Assembly: GCA_037074705.1 (NCBI GenBank)
Contig: CM073590.1
Span: 238,502,101 to 238,566,100, forward strand
Source of the DNA: Zhengitettix transpicula
Lineage: Eukaryota > Arthropoda > Insecta > Orthoptera > Tetrigidae
Length of the DNA: 64,000 nucleotides
Reading direction: 5' to 3'
In this document: one piece after another, positions 26,901 to 35,090 of the stretch
How the letters are laid out: each line of letters opens with the position of its first letter
Position numbering within the stretch: position 1 is the first letter of the stretch
The notes under the pieces: generated by a model
What the model was told of the DNA's origin: nothing
Seen by the model: only the letters and a program-made list of their open reading frames with translations
The model's database searches: none
Translations under genes and position numbers: made by a program

Positions 26901-29900
26901 ACTGTAAATGGTGACACTAGAGTAGGATTATTTGCTTTGGAAGATATTCCTGCCGACACAGAACTGACGTTCAATTATAATTTGGAGTGCATAGGAACTG
27001 ATAAAAAGCTCTGTATGTGTGGAGCACCAAAATGCAGTGGCTACATTGGAATGAAGACCAGCAATAAGGTTTTTCTTCATTTTGTGTGTTTCAGTAAATA
27101 GCTCTCCAAATACTGGCAACAAAATGACGTTTAGTAAACTTTTCTTCTTTGTAGTATTGTTTCACAGTTTATATATTTTTAAATTATTTCCTATCCTTCA
27201 TATAAAATATGACAAAAACCATACTCATTGTTTTTTTTAGTAGAATAAATATTTATGTGATTTAGCCTGCTGCTGAAGACGAAAAAGCATCTTTATTAAA
27301 CAAGCAACGCCATAGAAAACATTGCTTAGGAGCTGAGGAGACAACATGCTTTAGTTGTGGGGATCCAGGAAAGTTGGTGATTTGTGACTACAAAACATGT
27401 CCCAAAGGCTATCATCTGGAATGTGTCAGTTTACCAGCTCCACCTAAAGGTAAAATTTATAACAAAATAATATTTTTATTACTTTCTCAATTTAAGTTAA
27501 TGCATCATTACTTAAACAGCTGCAATATTATATTGGTATTGTGATCTGATTTCCGAACCATATGAAAATTGAAAGTCATGTGTCTTGTCTCCAAAATTAA
27601 TAGAACAAATAAATTTGTAATTTTTGGTTGAGCCTTTATTTACTATAATGGGCTCAATATTTATATCTACCATATATCTTGTTATATAATAAATTGATAT
27701 CGACATGGAAGAGCACAATAGAGAAAATAGATGGATTACCTGAAACTTAGGGCCAGTGTTGCCCATCTTTACAGGAAGAACCATATCAGATTTTCAGATG
27801 AGCTAGCCTCCATCAGGAGACAGTAGTGCTTCGTGCCTGCTGACTGCATAGTGGCCAGCAAATAAGTGCATTACTATTTCCTGAAGGAGGAGGTTAGCAC
27901 TTCAAAAAATTTCAAACGTTTCATGGTGACACTATATGTCTGGTATTTTCTCTCATTCCTTTCCATATTAAATATATATGTGTATCTGCAAAGAATGATT
28001 TAAAGCATACTATTAGAAAATTCAAAGTTCCAGTTCATTAAAAGTCTTGGTGCTTTTTGAAAAATTGAAATTTCAATAAGCTAGTTGTAGAGAGGAATGT
28101 CAAAATTTTTTCTTTCATTTCTTCCAATGTCAACCATGCTTTTGTTTGTTGAGATTGACCATGTGGAATTGAAAAATTTACAATTAGGAGTTTTTTTTAA
28201 AAAAAAATACATCTGATTGAAAATAATGAATAGAGAATACAGACAAAAAAGGTAATAATAAATACCACACAACATTTCTGGGATCCTTGTTCCTTTTGTC
28301 AGGTGTTAAGAAGAGCCTAGATAAACACAACTGCACTGGTCAGTTGACAACATTCAAAAAAGTGTTTTCAACTGACCAGTGCAGTTGGCTATCTTTCTAT
28401 TCATAATTAGGAGTTTTCCTCTTCAGTGTTTCTGTTTTTCTAGTGTTTATCTAATACTAACTTAGTTTGTTTTATAAGTTCTGTAGCTTTCTGCTGTTTA
28501 AATTCTTTGTTGGAAAAATATGACTTAAAACTAAATGCATAAATTTAATAATTGTGAAGCATAAATATTCATTCTTCATCAAATCTTTATTGTATTACAG
28601 AAAGGTGGATGTGTCCGTGGCATCGCTGTAATCAGTGTAATAAGCGAACAGTTCAACGATGTAACATGTGCACAAATTCATGGTGTGTTGACCATGCAGC
28701 TGGACGAATAAGATCTGATGGTAAAAATGGGTATCTCTGCCCTTATCATGACAAGGTGAATAACAAAATTTTTAATCACATATCTTTAATTTTATATTTC
28801 ACGTGTGAGGCAATATAATATTTAGCACATTTAGACAACATTGATTCAGATTCCTTCAGTTATTTGGCCCAAAATAGTGGTACCCAGTATGGCATTCAAA
28901 ATGTGTAAATGCAGTTTTACATGAAATCATTAACAACAAGCCTTTCTGTATAATTGGAGTAATTTATCTGTCATGTTAAAAATGTAATTGCCTATTGCTG
29001 TGTAATGTCTATATTTCACATGATTACATTATAAATTAGTTCCTATCGCTTAATGGATGCTCCTAATATTGCATATAAAATAAATATGAAAGAGAGAGTG
29101 AGAGATGCCGACTTATCTGAAATCAATAGTTGGTCCAGTATGGCATAGGTAGAAGTTCAAATTTTCAAGGGCCATGAGCCCCATTAGCCAGGAAGGAAGA
29201 TCTGAATTGTGTGCCTTGTAAGAACAAGTGCCATGTCTGCCTCACCCTCCAGCCCACTACAATCCAAAATCCTCCACAAATAGTCACCTACAAAATCAAA
29301 AAAGAAACGGAGAACAATAGTTTTCTTGGTGAATTTGTTGTAGATACAATTCTTGGGTCTCAATGCAGGCCAATGGTTTGTTAAATAACAATGTTTTGAC
29401 GGCAAGCTCCTCCATCGTCATCAGGTTGACTGTGAATAATAATACAGTCCCCTGATGACGATGGCGGAGATTGCCGTCAAAATGTTGTTATTTAACCAAC
29501 TCCTCCCTGATCGCATTTTTAACCACCACAGCACTGTCAAACTAACCAAAACCCCATTTCCAATAGTTGCTGATGCGCAAAGTCGCAACTCCAACAATTT
29601 CGATCAATCTCCTTCAAGCACATATTACAGTATAGGCAAAGGCCTGCACTCAACACCATCTAATATTATTATATTAGTCGTTGTGACGGTAGTTATGATA
29701 TGTTGAAATCTTGTATCAACACATAATAATTGTTATAGTGATTACTATTATAATGACCTGTTTAATACTTTCGCCATTGTCATTCTTTTACTTTTTACTT
29801 TATTTTCTTTACTTTTTACCTTCCTACTCTAAAAGTTTTGTTTGTTCGTGTGTATGTATGCGTGTATGTATTTTTCTGTTATTTTTCCATTGTTGTGACG

Positions 29901-32275
29901 TTTCCTTGAGAGAGAGGCAGAGAGTTGTTGACTTTGTTGGGTGTTGATTCTTGGTGTCTAATGGCTAGTGCATTTTAGTTTCAATTTGTCAATTCGTGCC
30001 CAGCTGGTATGCAGTTCAGACCTTCTCTCCTAATTAAGGTCCTAAAAAATTTTGTAATATTCTCTTTCGTAAGTCCGTCTGGACCAACTATCATGTAAGT
30101 CACATTTTTCATATCTAAATGTGGTATACAATTAAAATATGGACAGGAAAGGAAGAGTTGTGGGCTTCTCTTAAATTGAGAGCTCTCACCTCAGGATAGA
30201 GTACTGTGCCTCATTCCTGTCAACTGTTGAGTAATTATGTAATTGGTTATGCTATTCTGGCCCTTTATCTGATGCTTATTCTGGTTTTGAAGTTTGTTTA
30301 CAATGGTGTTAAAATATTTCATAAAGAAATTAGGTTATAAATAATGGAATGCTCATTAATTAGAGATTACACAACACTAGTTATGAAAAATATTTCAACA
30401 CCATTGTCAACAAACTAAACTATTGTTGTTTTTTTACTTTATTTTTCTCATAAAATTACCTCAACTTGGTGAACAAATTTCAGAACAAGGAATTTGAAGG
30501 TCTGTAAGACAAGAAGTTTTCGAATGCAGCTAGGCCACTGGTGTGGAGGATGTTGGGCTGCAAATTTATGTTTGATATGGATAGTCAAAAGTGTGCACTT
30601 GTGGCTTACCTGTTATTTAACCCTGAATTATACAATGGCCAAACAAAAACATATCTTTCAGAACACTTTGCTCAATACTGCATCACTTGCTAATTCTTTT
30701 GTATTCTTGCAACCAGCTACATTTTCTCTAAAACGTTTCTTCTCTAATTTACAATAGCAATCATCAACAATTTTTAATTGCTTGTGCTAGACATTTTGGA
30801 AGGGAAGGGTTCCCATAACCTATCTTGTCATATTTATCTAGGAATGGTACAAAGAACATACTCTTCTCAGTCAAGTTTGTTTTGGCATCAAAGTGAATCT
30901 ACAATGGAGCTAGAGGAAGGGAATATTTTTACAATAATTTACCCATTTTCATAAATATGGGTTGAAATAAAATTGAGTTTGTGTGATACTTAGCTTTATT
31001 TTCTATTTGTTGCAGGGTGGAAATCAGAAAGTGGAAAAAAATAAATCTCCTATTAAAGGTAAAACAATCAAGCAAGAACCAAATAGAGAAGATGAGGAAA
31101 ATGTGGTGTATGATGCTCATACAACTATGAACATAGATGAACAAATTGAAGCTGCAGGGGAATTTATCAGCAGAGGTGATGCTGATGGAAGTGTTCCTGG
31201 AAGTGAATTGAGACAATCGCCTGGTACTGAGAAACTTTCTGACAATCCTCCAATAAGAACAAAAAGCATTGAAAGCACTCCAGGAAGTGTCTCTAAGGAA
31301 CTAAGAGGAGAACTTGTGGATACACCTACAAATGAGGAATCACAAGATGTTAATAATTCTACAGAAGACTGTGTAAGAATTACAGAAACTAAAGTTGATA
31401 TAAATAATGAACTTTTAACTTCTTCAGTTTGTACTGAGAACAGCACCATTGGAGGACCATCAATATTTACATCAACTCCAATCAGTGTCCGATCTGTTCA
31501 AGCTAAGAAGAGTAGAGGACGTCCTAAGAAAACTGAATCTCGGAAAATAAAGCAAAATAAAACACCAGTCATTTCAAAAGTTAAGCCAAAGCTAAATTCA
31601 GATAATTCTGCATTAGATTCAGAGTTGGAACAACTTGCTCTTAGTTTTGGAAGTGATCCAAGTGAATCGTTTACAAATGAGAGAACACCATTACAAAAAG
31701 AATCTAATGGTATCAAAGAACACATTGGGGAGGTTGAAAAGGTTGAAAGTAATGAGGATGTAGTAAAGAGGAAAAGAGGTAGACCAAAGAAGGAGATACC
31801 ATCCATTAATAATGGATTAGAAGTTGACTCAGTTTTAAATAAAACATATGAAAAATCTGTCACGGACATTTGTGACGAGGATTCTGCAAGTTTACCCAAA
31901 GTAAGAACTGATTCCACTGAATTCAGTTCTGGTAAAAGGGGAAGGAAACCAAATAAATTATATGCAGACTATGAGGATGTTCCTGTTCAAGGAACGTATT
32001 CAGCAATTCCTAAATATACAAAAACAAATAAATTGAAAACAAAAGCACCAAAAAAATTGAAAATGGTTCAGGACACATCCATTGATAAAACTCCAGAACA
32101 TAGGAATGTGCCAGCTTTATCCAATACACTGATGGATGACCACAGTAACAGGGAACTTTCTCCAGTTTTGAACGGGGATTTAAGTGATGTCTCAGTTACT
32201 GAGAACTTGGATCACAAAGTGAAGAAAGATGTGCACTGTATTTCATCATCCTTATTGTTACCTGTTCAGAGTTAA
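13105..32275 (+). CDS. NSD: NSD-family histone H3K36 methyltransferase (18 coding exons)
   Basis: Nuclear chromatin enzyme; the family mono- and dimethylates histone H3 lysine 36 using S-adenosylmethionine. Joined exons give 1,753 residues with consistent phases throughout. Domains by residue: disordered N-terminus 1-325; PWWP1 about 326-400; basic coiled stretch 440-486; HMG-box-like 522-595; PHD cluster 625-890; PWWP2 895-950; AWS 1028-1075; SET 1080-1200 with [12 protein letters not shown] and ELTFNYNL; post-[12 protein letters not shown]5HCH-type PHD 1245-1333; charged tail 1335-1753 with three AT-hooks. The architecture matches vertebrate NSD1/2/3 and fly Mes-4/NSD. The HMG-like segment is most like NSD2. 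No catalytic motif is missing. The start is the first ATG after an in-frame stop at 13087; a further 5' non-coding exon is possible. Introns range from about 120 bp to 2.4 kb and carry many repeats. Confidence 0.97.
14211..14313. repeat. Family D hairpin at the start of NSD intron 1
   Basis: Two 29-nt arms (14211-14239 and 14285-14313) are reverse complements with one mismatch. The loop carries the GGCTTACCTGAAAGTGAAGT signature of family D. It begins 31 bp after the exon 1 donor. Confidence 0.85.
14765..15185 (+). repeat. Left arm of a long inverted repeat in NSD intron 1 (family D)
   Basis: Starts TTGCAATATTGGTATG, then a family D block with GGCTTACCTGAAAGTGAAGT and GAAGGTTCTTCAAATTT. Further inside it has CAGCCAATTTGAAGTCAGAA. 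Each block recurs inverted at 16185-16385. A second, partial inverted block sits at 14905-14990. Confidence 0.75.
15186..16184. other. Interior of the intron 1 inverted repeat
   Basis: AT-rich sequence with no recognisable coding potential between the two inverted arms. Confidence 0.4.
16185..16385 (-). repeat. Right arm of the intron 1 inverted repeat
   Basis: The reverse complement carries CAGCCAATTTGGAGTCAGAA, GAAGGTTGTTCTTCAAATTT and the CTTACCTGAAAGTGAAGTGC signature of the left arm. A (TA)n tract at 16253-16274 interrupts it. Confidence 0.75.
16404..16447. repeat. (TA)n microsatellite
   Basis: About 22 TA units directly beyond the right arm of the inverted repeat. Confidence 0.95.
16565..16704 (+). 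CDS. NSD: NSD exon 2: rest of PWWP1
   Basis: Acceptor ATAG|GTTGTGG, donor GTT|GTAAGT. It completes PWWP1 with [15 protein letters not shown] and [11 protein letters not shown], matching the family's HVQFFGD...HGWV block. Phase 1 in, phase 0 out. Confidence 0.93.
16859..16968 (+). CDS. NSD: NSD exon 3: post-PWWP1 helix
   Basis: Acceptor TTTTATAG, donor AG|GTAAGA. Encodes [20 protein letters not shown], the helical extension usual after this PWWP. Phase 0 in, phase 2 out. Confidence 0.9.
17048..17180 (+). CDS. NSD: NSD exon 4: basic coiled stretch
   Basis: Acceptor GTTTCAG, donor AAG|GTGTGT. Encodes a basic helix containing [13 protein letters not shown], a plausible nuclear-localisation patch, then [11 protein letters not shown]. 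Phase 2 in, phase 0 out. Confidence 0.9.
17350..17410 (+). repeat. tRNA-like SINE fragment in NSD intron 4
   Basis: TAGCTCATTGGTTAGTGAG matches a tRNA A-box region, and TTTCCATTCCTGG lies where a degenerate B box would be. The spacing is shorter than in a real tRNA and no acceptor stem closes, so this is a tRNA-derived remnant and not a gene. Confidence 0.35.
18025..18296 (+). CDS. NSD: NSD exon 5: acidic linker and HMG-box-like domain
   Basis: Acceptor TGTACAG, donor AA|GTATGT. An acidic [15 protein letters not shown] start leads into the HMG-like block with [19 protein letters not shown] and [14 protein letters not shown]. This matches the HMG segment of NSD2. The domain finishes in exon 6. 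Confidence 0.92.
18417..18889 (+). CDS. NSD: NSD exon 6: end of HMG-like domain and first PHD
   Basis: Acceptor TTCCCCAG, donor G|GTAAGT. The HMG-like tail ends KEWSPK. PHD1 starts [16 protein letters not shown] and carries paired Cys/His with an acidic insert before FLCHNCSRG. The next zinc finger begins CFVCKK. Phase 2 in, phase 1 out. Confidence 0.93.
18890..19436. other. NSD intron 6
   Basis: AT-rich intron with a (TA)n tract at 19305-19339 and no recognised mobile element. Confidence 0.8.
19437..19661 (+). CDS. NSD: NSD exon 7: second PHD and start of third
   Basis: Acceptor TTTCAG, donor G|GTTAGT. Encodes [25 protein letters not shown] and [11 protein letters not shown], the zinc-ligand pattern of NSD PHD2/PHD3. 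Phase 1 in and out. Confidence 0.93.
20134..20262 (+). CDS. NSD: NSD exon 8: third PHD
   Basis: Acceptor TTATAG, donor G|GTAAGA. Encodes [15 protein letters not shown] and [11 protein letters not shown], aligning with the NSD block that ends WCFVC. Phase 1 in and out. Confidence 0.92.
20630..20789 (+). CDS. NSD: NSD exon 9: PHD and start of PWWP2
   Basis: Acceptor GTTGTAG, donor AG|GTAAGT. Encodes [19 protein letters not shown] and YICEDC (PHD), then [15 protein letters not shown], the first strand of PWWP2. Phase 1 in, phase 2 out. Confidence 0.94.
20790..21768. other. NSD intron 9
   Basis: About 1 kb, AT-rich. The stretch 20900-21330 contains GGGGGTCGGAAAAAGTTTTG and looks like an old repeat, but no second copy is in the window and no family was assigned. 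Confidence 0.5.
21769..21919 (+). CDS. NSD: NSD exon 10: PWWP2 core
   Basis: Acceptor GATTTCAG, donor GGA|GTATGT. Begins with the WWPA of the PWWP motif, then [20 protein letters not shown]. Phase 2 in, phase 0 out. Confidence 0.94.
21989..22192 (-). mobile_element. LTR of a Ty3/gypsy-type element
   Basis: 204 bp starting TGTGGTGACACC and ending GGTCGTCACA on the minus strand, so bounded TG...CA with related inverted ends. It contains an AATAAA-type signal. A purine tract, GGCGGGGAGTAT, sits directly before it on the element strand, as expected of the polypurine primer next to a 3' LTR. Confidence 0.8.
22193..23205 (-). pseudogene. Ty3/gypsy pol remnant in NSD intron 10
   Basis: Minus-strand translation shows an RT block with ITPFGLFEF and FGLR, the catalytic YIDD at 23031-23020, and a [15 protein letters not shown] block, all broken by frameshifts and stops. 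Nearer the LTR, 22631-22356 gives an integrase C-terminal block ([19 protein letters not shown]). Most of RNase H, the integrase core, gag and the 5' LTR are absent. The element lies antisense to NSD. Confidence 0.88.
23213..23760 (+). mobile_element. Family D element, long copy
   Basis: Starts with GGAAAGAGAGACAGCGATG and ACCTGAAATCGGTAATTGG, then TCAGGAAGGAAGATCTGA and further blocks that recur in reverse orientation at 29640-30115. It begins just after the gypsy remnant. A (CT)n run lies at 23426-23440. Confidence 0.65.
23861..23921. repeat. (TA)n microsatellite
   Basis: About 30 uninterrupted TA units in NSD intron 10. Confidence 0.97.
24293..24418 (+). CDS. NSD: NSD exon 11: helix after PWWP2
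   Basis: Acceptor TTATTTTAG, donor ATT|GTAAGT. Encodes [20 protein letters not shown] and a helical [13 protein letters not shown], like the post-PWWP2 helix of NSD proteins. Phase 0 in and out. Confidence 0.9.
24494..24639 (+). CDS. NSD: NSD exon 12: start of AWS domain
   Basis: Acceptor GAAATGTAG, donor AG|GTATAT. Encodes [11 protein letters not shown], then [20 protein letters not shown], the Cys-rich AWS opening. Phase 0 in, phase 2 out. Confidence 0.94.
24640..25610. other. NSD intron 12
   Basis: AT-rich intron with nothing recognisable in it. Confidence 0.8.
25611..25762 (+). CDS. NSD: NSD exon 13: rest of AWS and SET entry
   Basis: Acceptor TTGGTAAG, donor AAAG|GTTTAT (weak beyond GT). 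Encodes [19 protein letters not shown] and [15 protein letters not shown], covering the AWS zinc ligands and the glycine-rich SET entry. Phase 2 in, phase 1 out. Confidence 0.93.
25763..26483. other. NSD intron 13
   Basis: AT-rich intron with no recognised element. Confidence 0.8.
26484..26640 (+). CDS. NSD: NSD exon 14: SET domain, N-terminal part
   Basis: Acceptor GTTTTAG, donor CG|GTAAGT. Encodes [15 protein letters not shown] and [19 protein letters not shown], matching NSD SET motifs. Phase 1 in, phase 2 out. Confidence 0.96.
26855..27068 (+). CDS. NSD: NSD exon 15: SET catalytic part and post-SET
   Basis: Acceptor TTTCTCAG. Encodes [11 protein letters not shown] (cofactor-binding Asn-His and a post-SET zinc Cys), ELTFNYNL and [10 protein letters not shown] (post-SET CxCxxxxC). 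The donor used here is AAG|GTTTTT, which is weak. GTGTGT 15 bp downstream keeps phase 0 and would add five residues, so the 3' edge is uncertain by 15 bp. Confidence 0.95.
27266..27449 (+). CDS. NSD: NSD exon 16: start of C5HCH-type PHD
   Basis: Acceptor GATTTAG, donor AAAG|GTAAAA. Encodes [18 protein letters not shown] and [14 protein letters not shown], the last PHD of NSD proteins. Phase 0 in, phase 1 out. Confidence 0.94.
27715..27965. repeat. Family D foldback copy in NSD intron 16
   Basis: GGATTACCTGAAACTTAGGG and an AGGAAGAACC block on the left face inverted counterparts (CCTGAAGGAGGAGGTTAGC, TTTCTCTCATTCCTTTCC) on the right. Diverged relative of the hairpin at 14211. Confidence 0.55.
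28190..28405. repeat. Head-to-head family B copies in NSD intron 16
   Basis: A minus-strand family B copy (28190-28355) meets the head of a plus-strand copy at 28365. The two CAACTGACCAGTGCAGTT heads form an inverted pair around a short loop. The plus copy is internally deleted and jumps to the GGCTATCTTTC tail. Confidence 0.75.
28601..28755 (+). CDS. NSD: NSD exon 17: rest of C5HCH-type PHD
   Basis: Acceptor TGTATTACAG, donor AAG|GTGAAT. Encodes [28 protein letters not shown] and YLCPYHD, matching the family's WECPWHHC...FC..H segment. Phase 1 in, phase 0 out. Confidence 0.95.
29085..29230 (+). repeat. Family D copy in NSD intron 17
   Basis: GAAAGAGAGAGTGAGAGATG, TTATCTGAAATCAATAGTTGG and CCAGGAAGGAAGATCTGA match the long copy at 23213. 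Its opposite-strand partner lies at 29985-30115. Confidence 0.7.
29338..29500. repeat. Family C palindromic repeat, diverged copy
   Basis: Two inverted halves (29338-29430 and 29445-29500), each with CCTGATGACGATGG and a GCCGTC block. Same family as the cleaner palindromes at 41425 and 52133. Here the GAAAC element has decayed to CAAAA. Confidence 0.75.
29640..30115 (-). mobile_element. Family D element, long copy (reverse orientation)
   Basis: The reverse complement carries GAAAGAGAATATT, GTTGGTCCAGACGGACTT, AGAAGGTCTGAACTGC, GGGCACGAATTG, CACTAGCCATTAGACACCAA and CCTTGTGAGAG-like blocks in the order seen at 23213-23760. Antisense to NSD. Confidence 0.65.
30140..30235 (+). repeat. Diverged family D end
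   Basis: GGACAGGAAAGGAAGAGTTG and an A-T inverted core resemble family D ends. Partial. Confidence 0.35.
31016..32275 (+). CDS. NSD: NSD exon 18: charged tail with three AT-hooks
   Basis: Acceptor TTTGTTGCAG, stop TAA at 32273-32275. Encodes 419 residues of Ser/Glu/Lys-rich, probably disordered sequence. Three AT-hook-like motifs occur: SRGRPKK at about 1500, RKRGRPKK at 1586-1593 and GKRGRKPNK at 1640. AT-hooks bind AT-rich minor groove in other proteins. A long tail after the last PHD also occurs in some NSD1-like proteins. Minus-strand open frames across this exon are shadows. Confidence 0.93.
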   Translation, partial: GGNQKVEKNKSPIKGKTIKQEPNREDEENVVYDAHTTMNIDEQIEAAGEFISRGDADGSVPGSELRQSPGTEKLSDNPPIRTKSIESTPGSVSKELRGELVDTPTNEESQDVNNSTEDCVRITETKVDINNELLTSSVCTENSTIGGPSIFTSTPISVRSVQAKKSRGRPKKTESRKIKQNKTPVISKVKPKLNSDNSALDSELEQLALSFGSDPSESFTNERTPLQKESNGIKEHIGEVEKVESNEDVVKRKRGRPKKEIPSINNGLEVDSVLNKTYEKSVTDICDEDSASLPKVRTDSTEFSSGKRGRKPNKLYADYEDVPVQGTYSAIPKYTKTNKLKTKAPKKLKMVQDTSIDKTPEHRNVPALSNTLMDDHSNRELSPVLNGDLSDVSVTENLDHKVKKDVHCISSSLLLPVQS

Positions 32276-33200
32276 ATTCTTGATTAACATTAATATAATT
32301 TTAAGTAGTAATGGTTTTAGTATTGCAGATATTATATAACTTATCTTAGTAATTACTCTCATTTATATATATATGCTCTGAGGAAAACATTCCCAATTGT
32401 TATTTTTTGATGAGTATTTTAAACAAATTTGCTGCTATAGTAAAAATTGTGCTTGAGCTTCACAATTTATTTTATTATACAAACACAGGAATGTCTTCAT
32501 TATACATAGTAGATGAGGCAAGTTGACAGTTTTTGGTTAATGTTTACCAATATTTATGCCTCTGCTTTGTTAAAGGACAGAGGTGCACTGTTTGCACCCT
32601 GGTATTTTAAACACTTTTATGATAGCCTTAATAGTAATGATTGTTGAATCATAAATGAAATTGAAATTAACTTTAATTTTTGGGCTATTTATTATAATAG
32701 GATAAATTGCCTTCTTTAAAATAGTGTTAGCATATTTGTTATATATTTTGTGTAAGCCACTTAGAACAAATTTCATTCAAAATCATAAACATATATATAT
32801 ATCTATTGGCAATGTAAAACCAAATGTGGAAATATATAGAGAAATTGTTTTCATAGTTAGACTGAAATTTTCTTCTACCACAATCAATAATTATTCTCAT
32901 CAGAATATTTTTCTCCGATTGAAAGTTTTTTTTTCAATTTACTATATTAAGGTGCCACATATACAGACTGAGGTACTGTATAATTATATTTTAATTCAGA
33001 TCAGAATTAATATGGTTAAAGTTTTTATTACAGTATCAGTTGCTATAGATTGCATGTGGTGCCTCAGAAAAAAGATTATTTGTGAGATTAATGAACCATG
33101 AGAAAAAAATTCTTAATAAAAAACTGCAGGTGTAATGACCAAGGATCGTAGATTTATGCCATACAATATGGCTGGCAATAAAGCATATTAAATGAAATCA
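32276..33200 (+). other. NSD: Probable NSD 3' UTR
   Basis: AT-rich sequence after the stop with no further frame continuity. AATAAA occurs at 33115-33120 and 33177-33182, so polyadenylation near 33.13-33.2 kb is likely. No termination signal can be proved. Confidence 0.55.
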
Positions 33201-33919
33201 TAGCCGATTTAAGCAGACATTTCAAGTTGCTGGTTATTAATGTCCAGTATTAATTCAGAATTTTATTTCATACTTAACCTATTAAGTAGTTTGTCTAGTA
33301 TGACCTCCATTGTTAATAGCATTAAGTGTTTCTCTGAGTTTACACCTCTATTGTGTATTCTTTTGTATTGACATCTTCAGTTAGTCTTGAAATAGTTGTT
33401 GAAATTATCTATATTATTATGCGTAGGTGAACAGTGGATGGCTGATATTGTGGTATTTTAATAATACTTTTATATTACTGCCTGTTTAAATTGGATGTTT
33501 TGTTTAATTAACATCAAAACAGATGTACTGAAAAGGGCAGGATGATTCAAATTTTACTGAATGAAGGTGCATGCTGTAAGAAAAAGGAAAAGAATTGTAA
33601 AAATTTAATGAACTTTCCCCAACACTTACTTGAACTGCAATTTGATGTTGGCGTGAAACTGTGTTTTATAAATAAGAAGTGGATAGTTTGTGCTATATCT
33701 GTAAGTAATACTGTTTTCATCGTATAATATGAAATGGAAAGGAAATTATTGTTAATGAAAATATTTCAATTGGGACCTGCTTTCATTATGCAGATAACAA
33801 TTGTGAGCAATTAAATAGGAACATGTAAAATAGAATAAAAAACACAGAAGAAATGGTTTCAATCAAGCTCAGTTCTAAAAACTCTGAAAGTGAAATAAAA
33901 GATTAGGATAGAAGTAAAA
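33201..33919. other. Intergenic AT-rich stretch
   Basis: No coding or repeat signal was recognised. Confidence 0.5.
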
Positions 33920-33924
33920 CTACT

Positions 33925-33982
33925 GTACTGGGGTCAAACCCAGGGTCACCTAGGAATATGTGGTCCCTTTAACTAGCCTGTA
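33925..33982 (-). repeat. tRNA-like SINE fragment
   Basis: The minus strand reads CAGGCTAGTTAAAGGGACC (A-box-like) and then CCTGGGTTTGACCCCAG (B-box-like with a T-arm hairpin) at tRNA-like spacing. No acceptor stem is visible. A partner block, CTCCTGGGTTCAGTTCCC, lies on the + strand at about 34013-34030. Confidence 0.4.
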
Positions 33983-34570
33983 TTTACGTCAATATAACAG
34001 ACAGACAGAAAGCTCCTGGGTTCAGTTCCCACCTGGAATATGATGAACTTGGGCTTGCAATTATTTTATTTTAGTGGTATGAAGGGAAGTGGCAACTCCG
34101 CTTTTGCAAACTGGAGGAATGCTGTTGATTTTTTCATGAATACATTCTATCCTGGTGTGTTGCAAAAATCTTTAGACATGTACAGACAAAAGATGGTAGT
34201 GGTATATAAAAAATATATATGGAGGTTGCAAATTGATCGCTGAGGACTTAAATATTTTTCAGTTATGAAATATATAGTTATAAAATATTAGAAAATTCTC
34301 ATTCCTAAATAGGACAATAAATTACTGGAACAATTTACCTGCACAATTGGAGAAAGACCACTCACAAAAAGAAAATTTGGATTCAATCTAAACTGGTGAA
34401 TATAGGTTAGAGTAGTGTATTTCATTGCAGTGAAGTGAAGTGATAGTGCTTCGTAAAATTAAACATTCATAATAATCAAAAGTGAAATGGTAATATAGTT
34501 TGTCTACATGGATAGGTAGCTAATCTCTATTTTCAGGTATGTTTTCACTGTTCAATTTTTCAAGCCAGAC

Positions 34571-34921
34571 CATTACTCTGATCAAAATTGATCTTCATTA
34601 ATATGATAATAACATGTTTAGATAGCATAGAGAGACAGTGAAGTCGACTTACCTGAAATCATCAGTTGGTCCAATTGGGCTGAGGAGTGAAAATAATTTA
34701 ATTTTTCGAGGACCTGAGACCCCTTTGTCAGGAAGGAAGGTCTGAATTATTCTGATCAAAATTGATCTTCAGTAATATGATGATAACATGTTTAGATAGC
34801 ATAGAGAGACAGTGAAGTCGACTTAACTGAAATCATCAGTTGGTGCAATTGGGCTGAGGAGTGAAAATAATTTAATTTTTTGAGGACCTGAGATCCTTTT
34901 GTCAGGAAGGAAGGTCTGAAT
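34571..34921 (+). repeat. Tandem pair of family D units
   Basis: Two about 173-bp units with few differences, each with GATAGCATAGAGAGACAGTG, GAAATCATCAGTTGGT and GTCAGGAAGGAAGGTCTGAA. The near identity suggests a recent local duplication. Confidence 0.9.
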
Positions 34922-35090
34922 TGAACATCAAATTTGTTACCAGCCACACACAGTTCAGTCCTTCTTTCCTGATTAAGGGGGATCAGGCCCTTGAAAATTT
35001 TAAATATTTTCACCCCTCAACCCGACTGGACCATTTTTTAGTTTCACGTTAAGTCAACTTTGCTGTCTCTCTTTCCTATCTAAATGTGTT
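34922..35090 (-). repeat. Inverted family D unit after the tandem pair
   Basis: The reverse complement matches the adjacent tandem units (AGAGAGACAGCAAAGTTGAC, TGGTCCAGTCGGG, AGGAAAGAAGGACTGAACTG). The three units together form a snap-back structure. Confidence 0.85.

Noticed and set aside
31117..31917. Minus-strand frames of 110 and 139 residues opposite NSD exon 18
   Set aside because: Shadows of the Ser/Glu-rich tail; no domain and no splice support.
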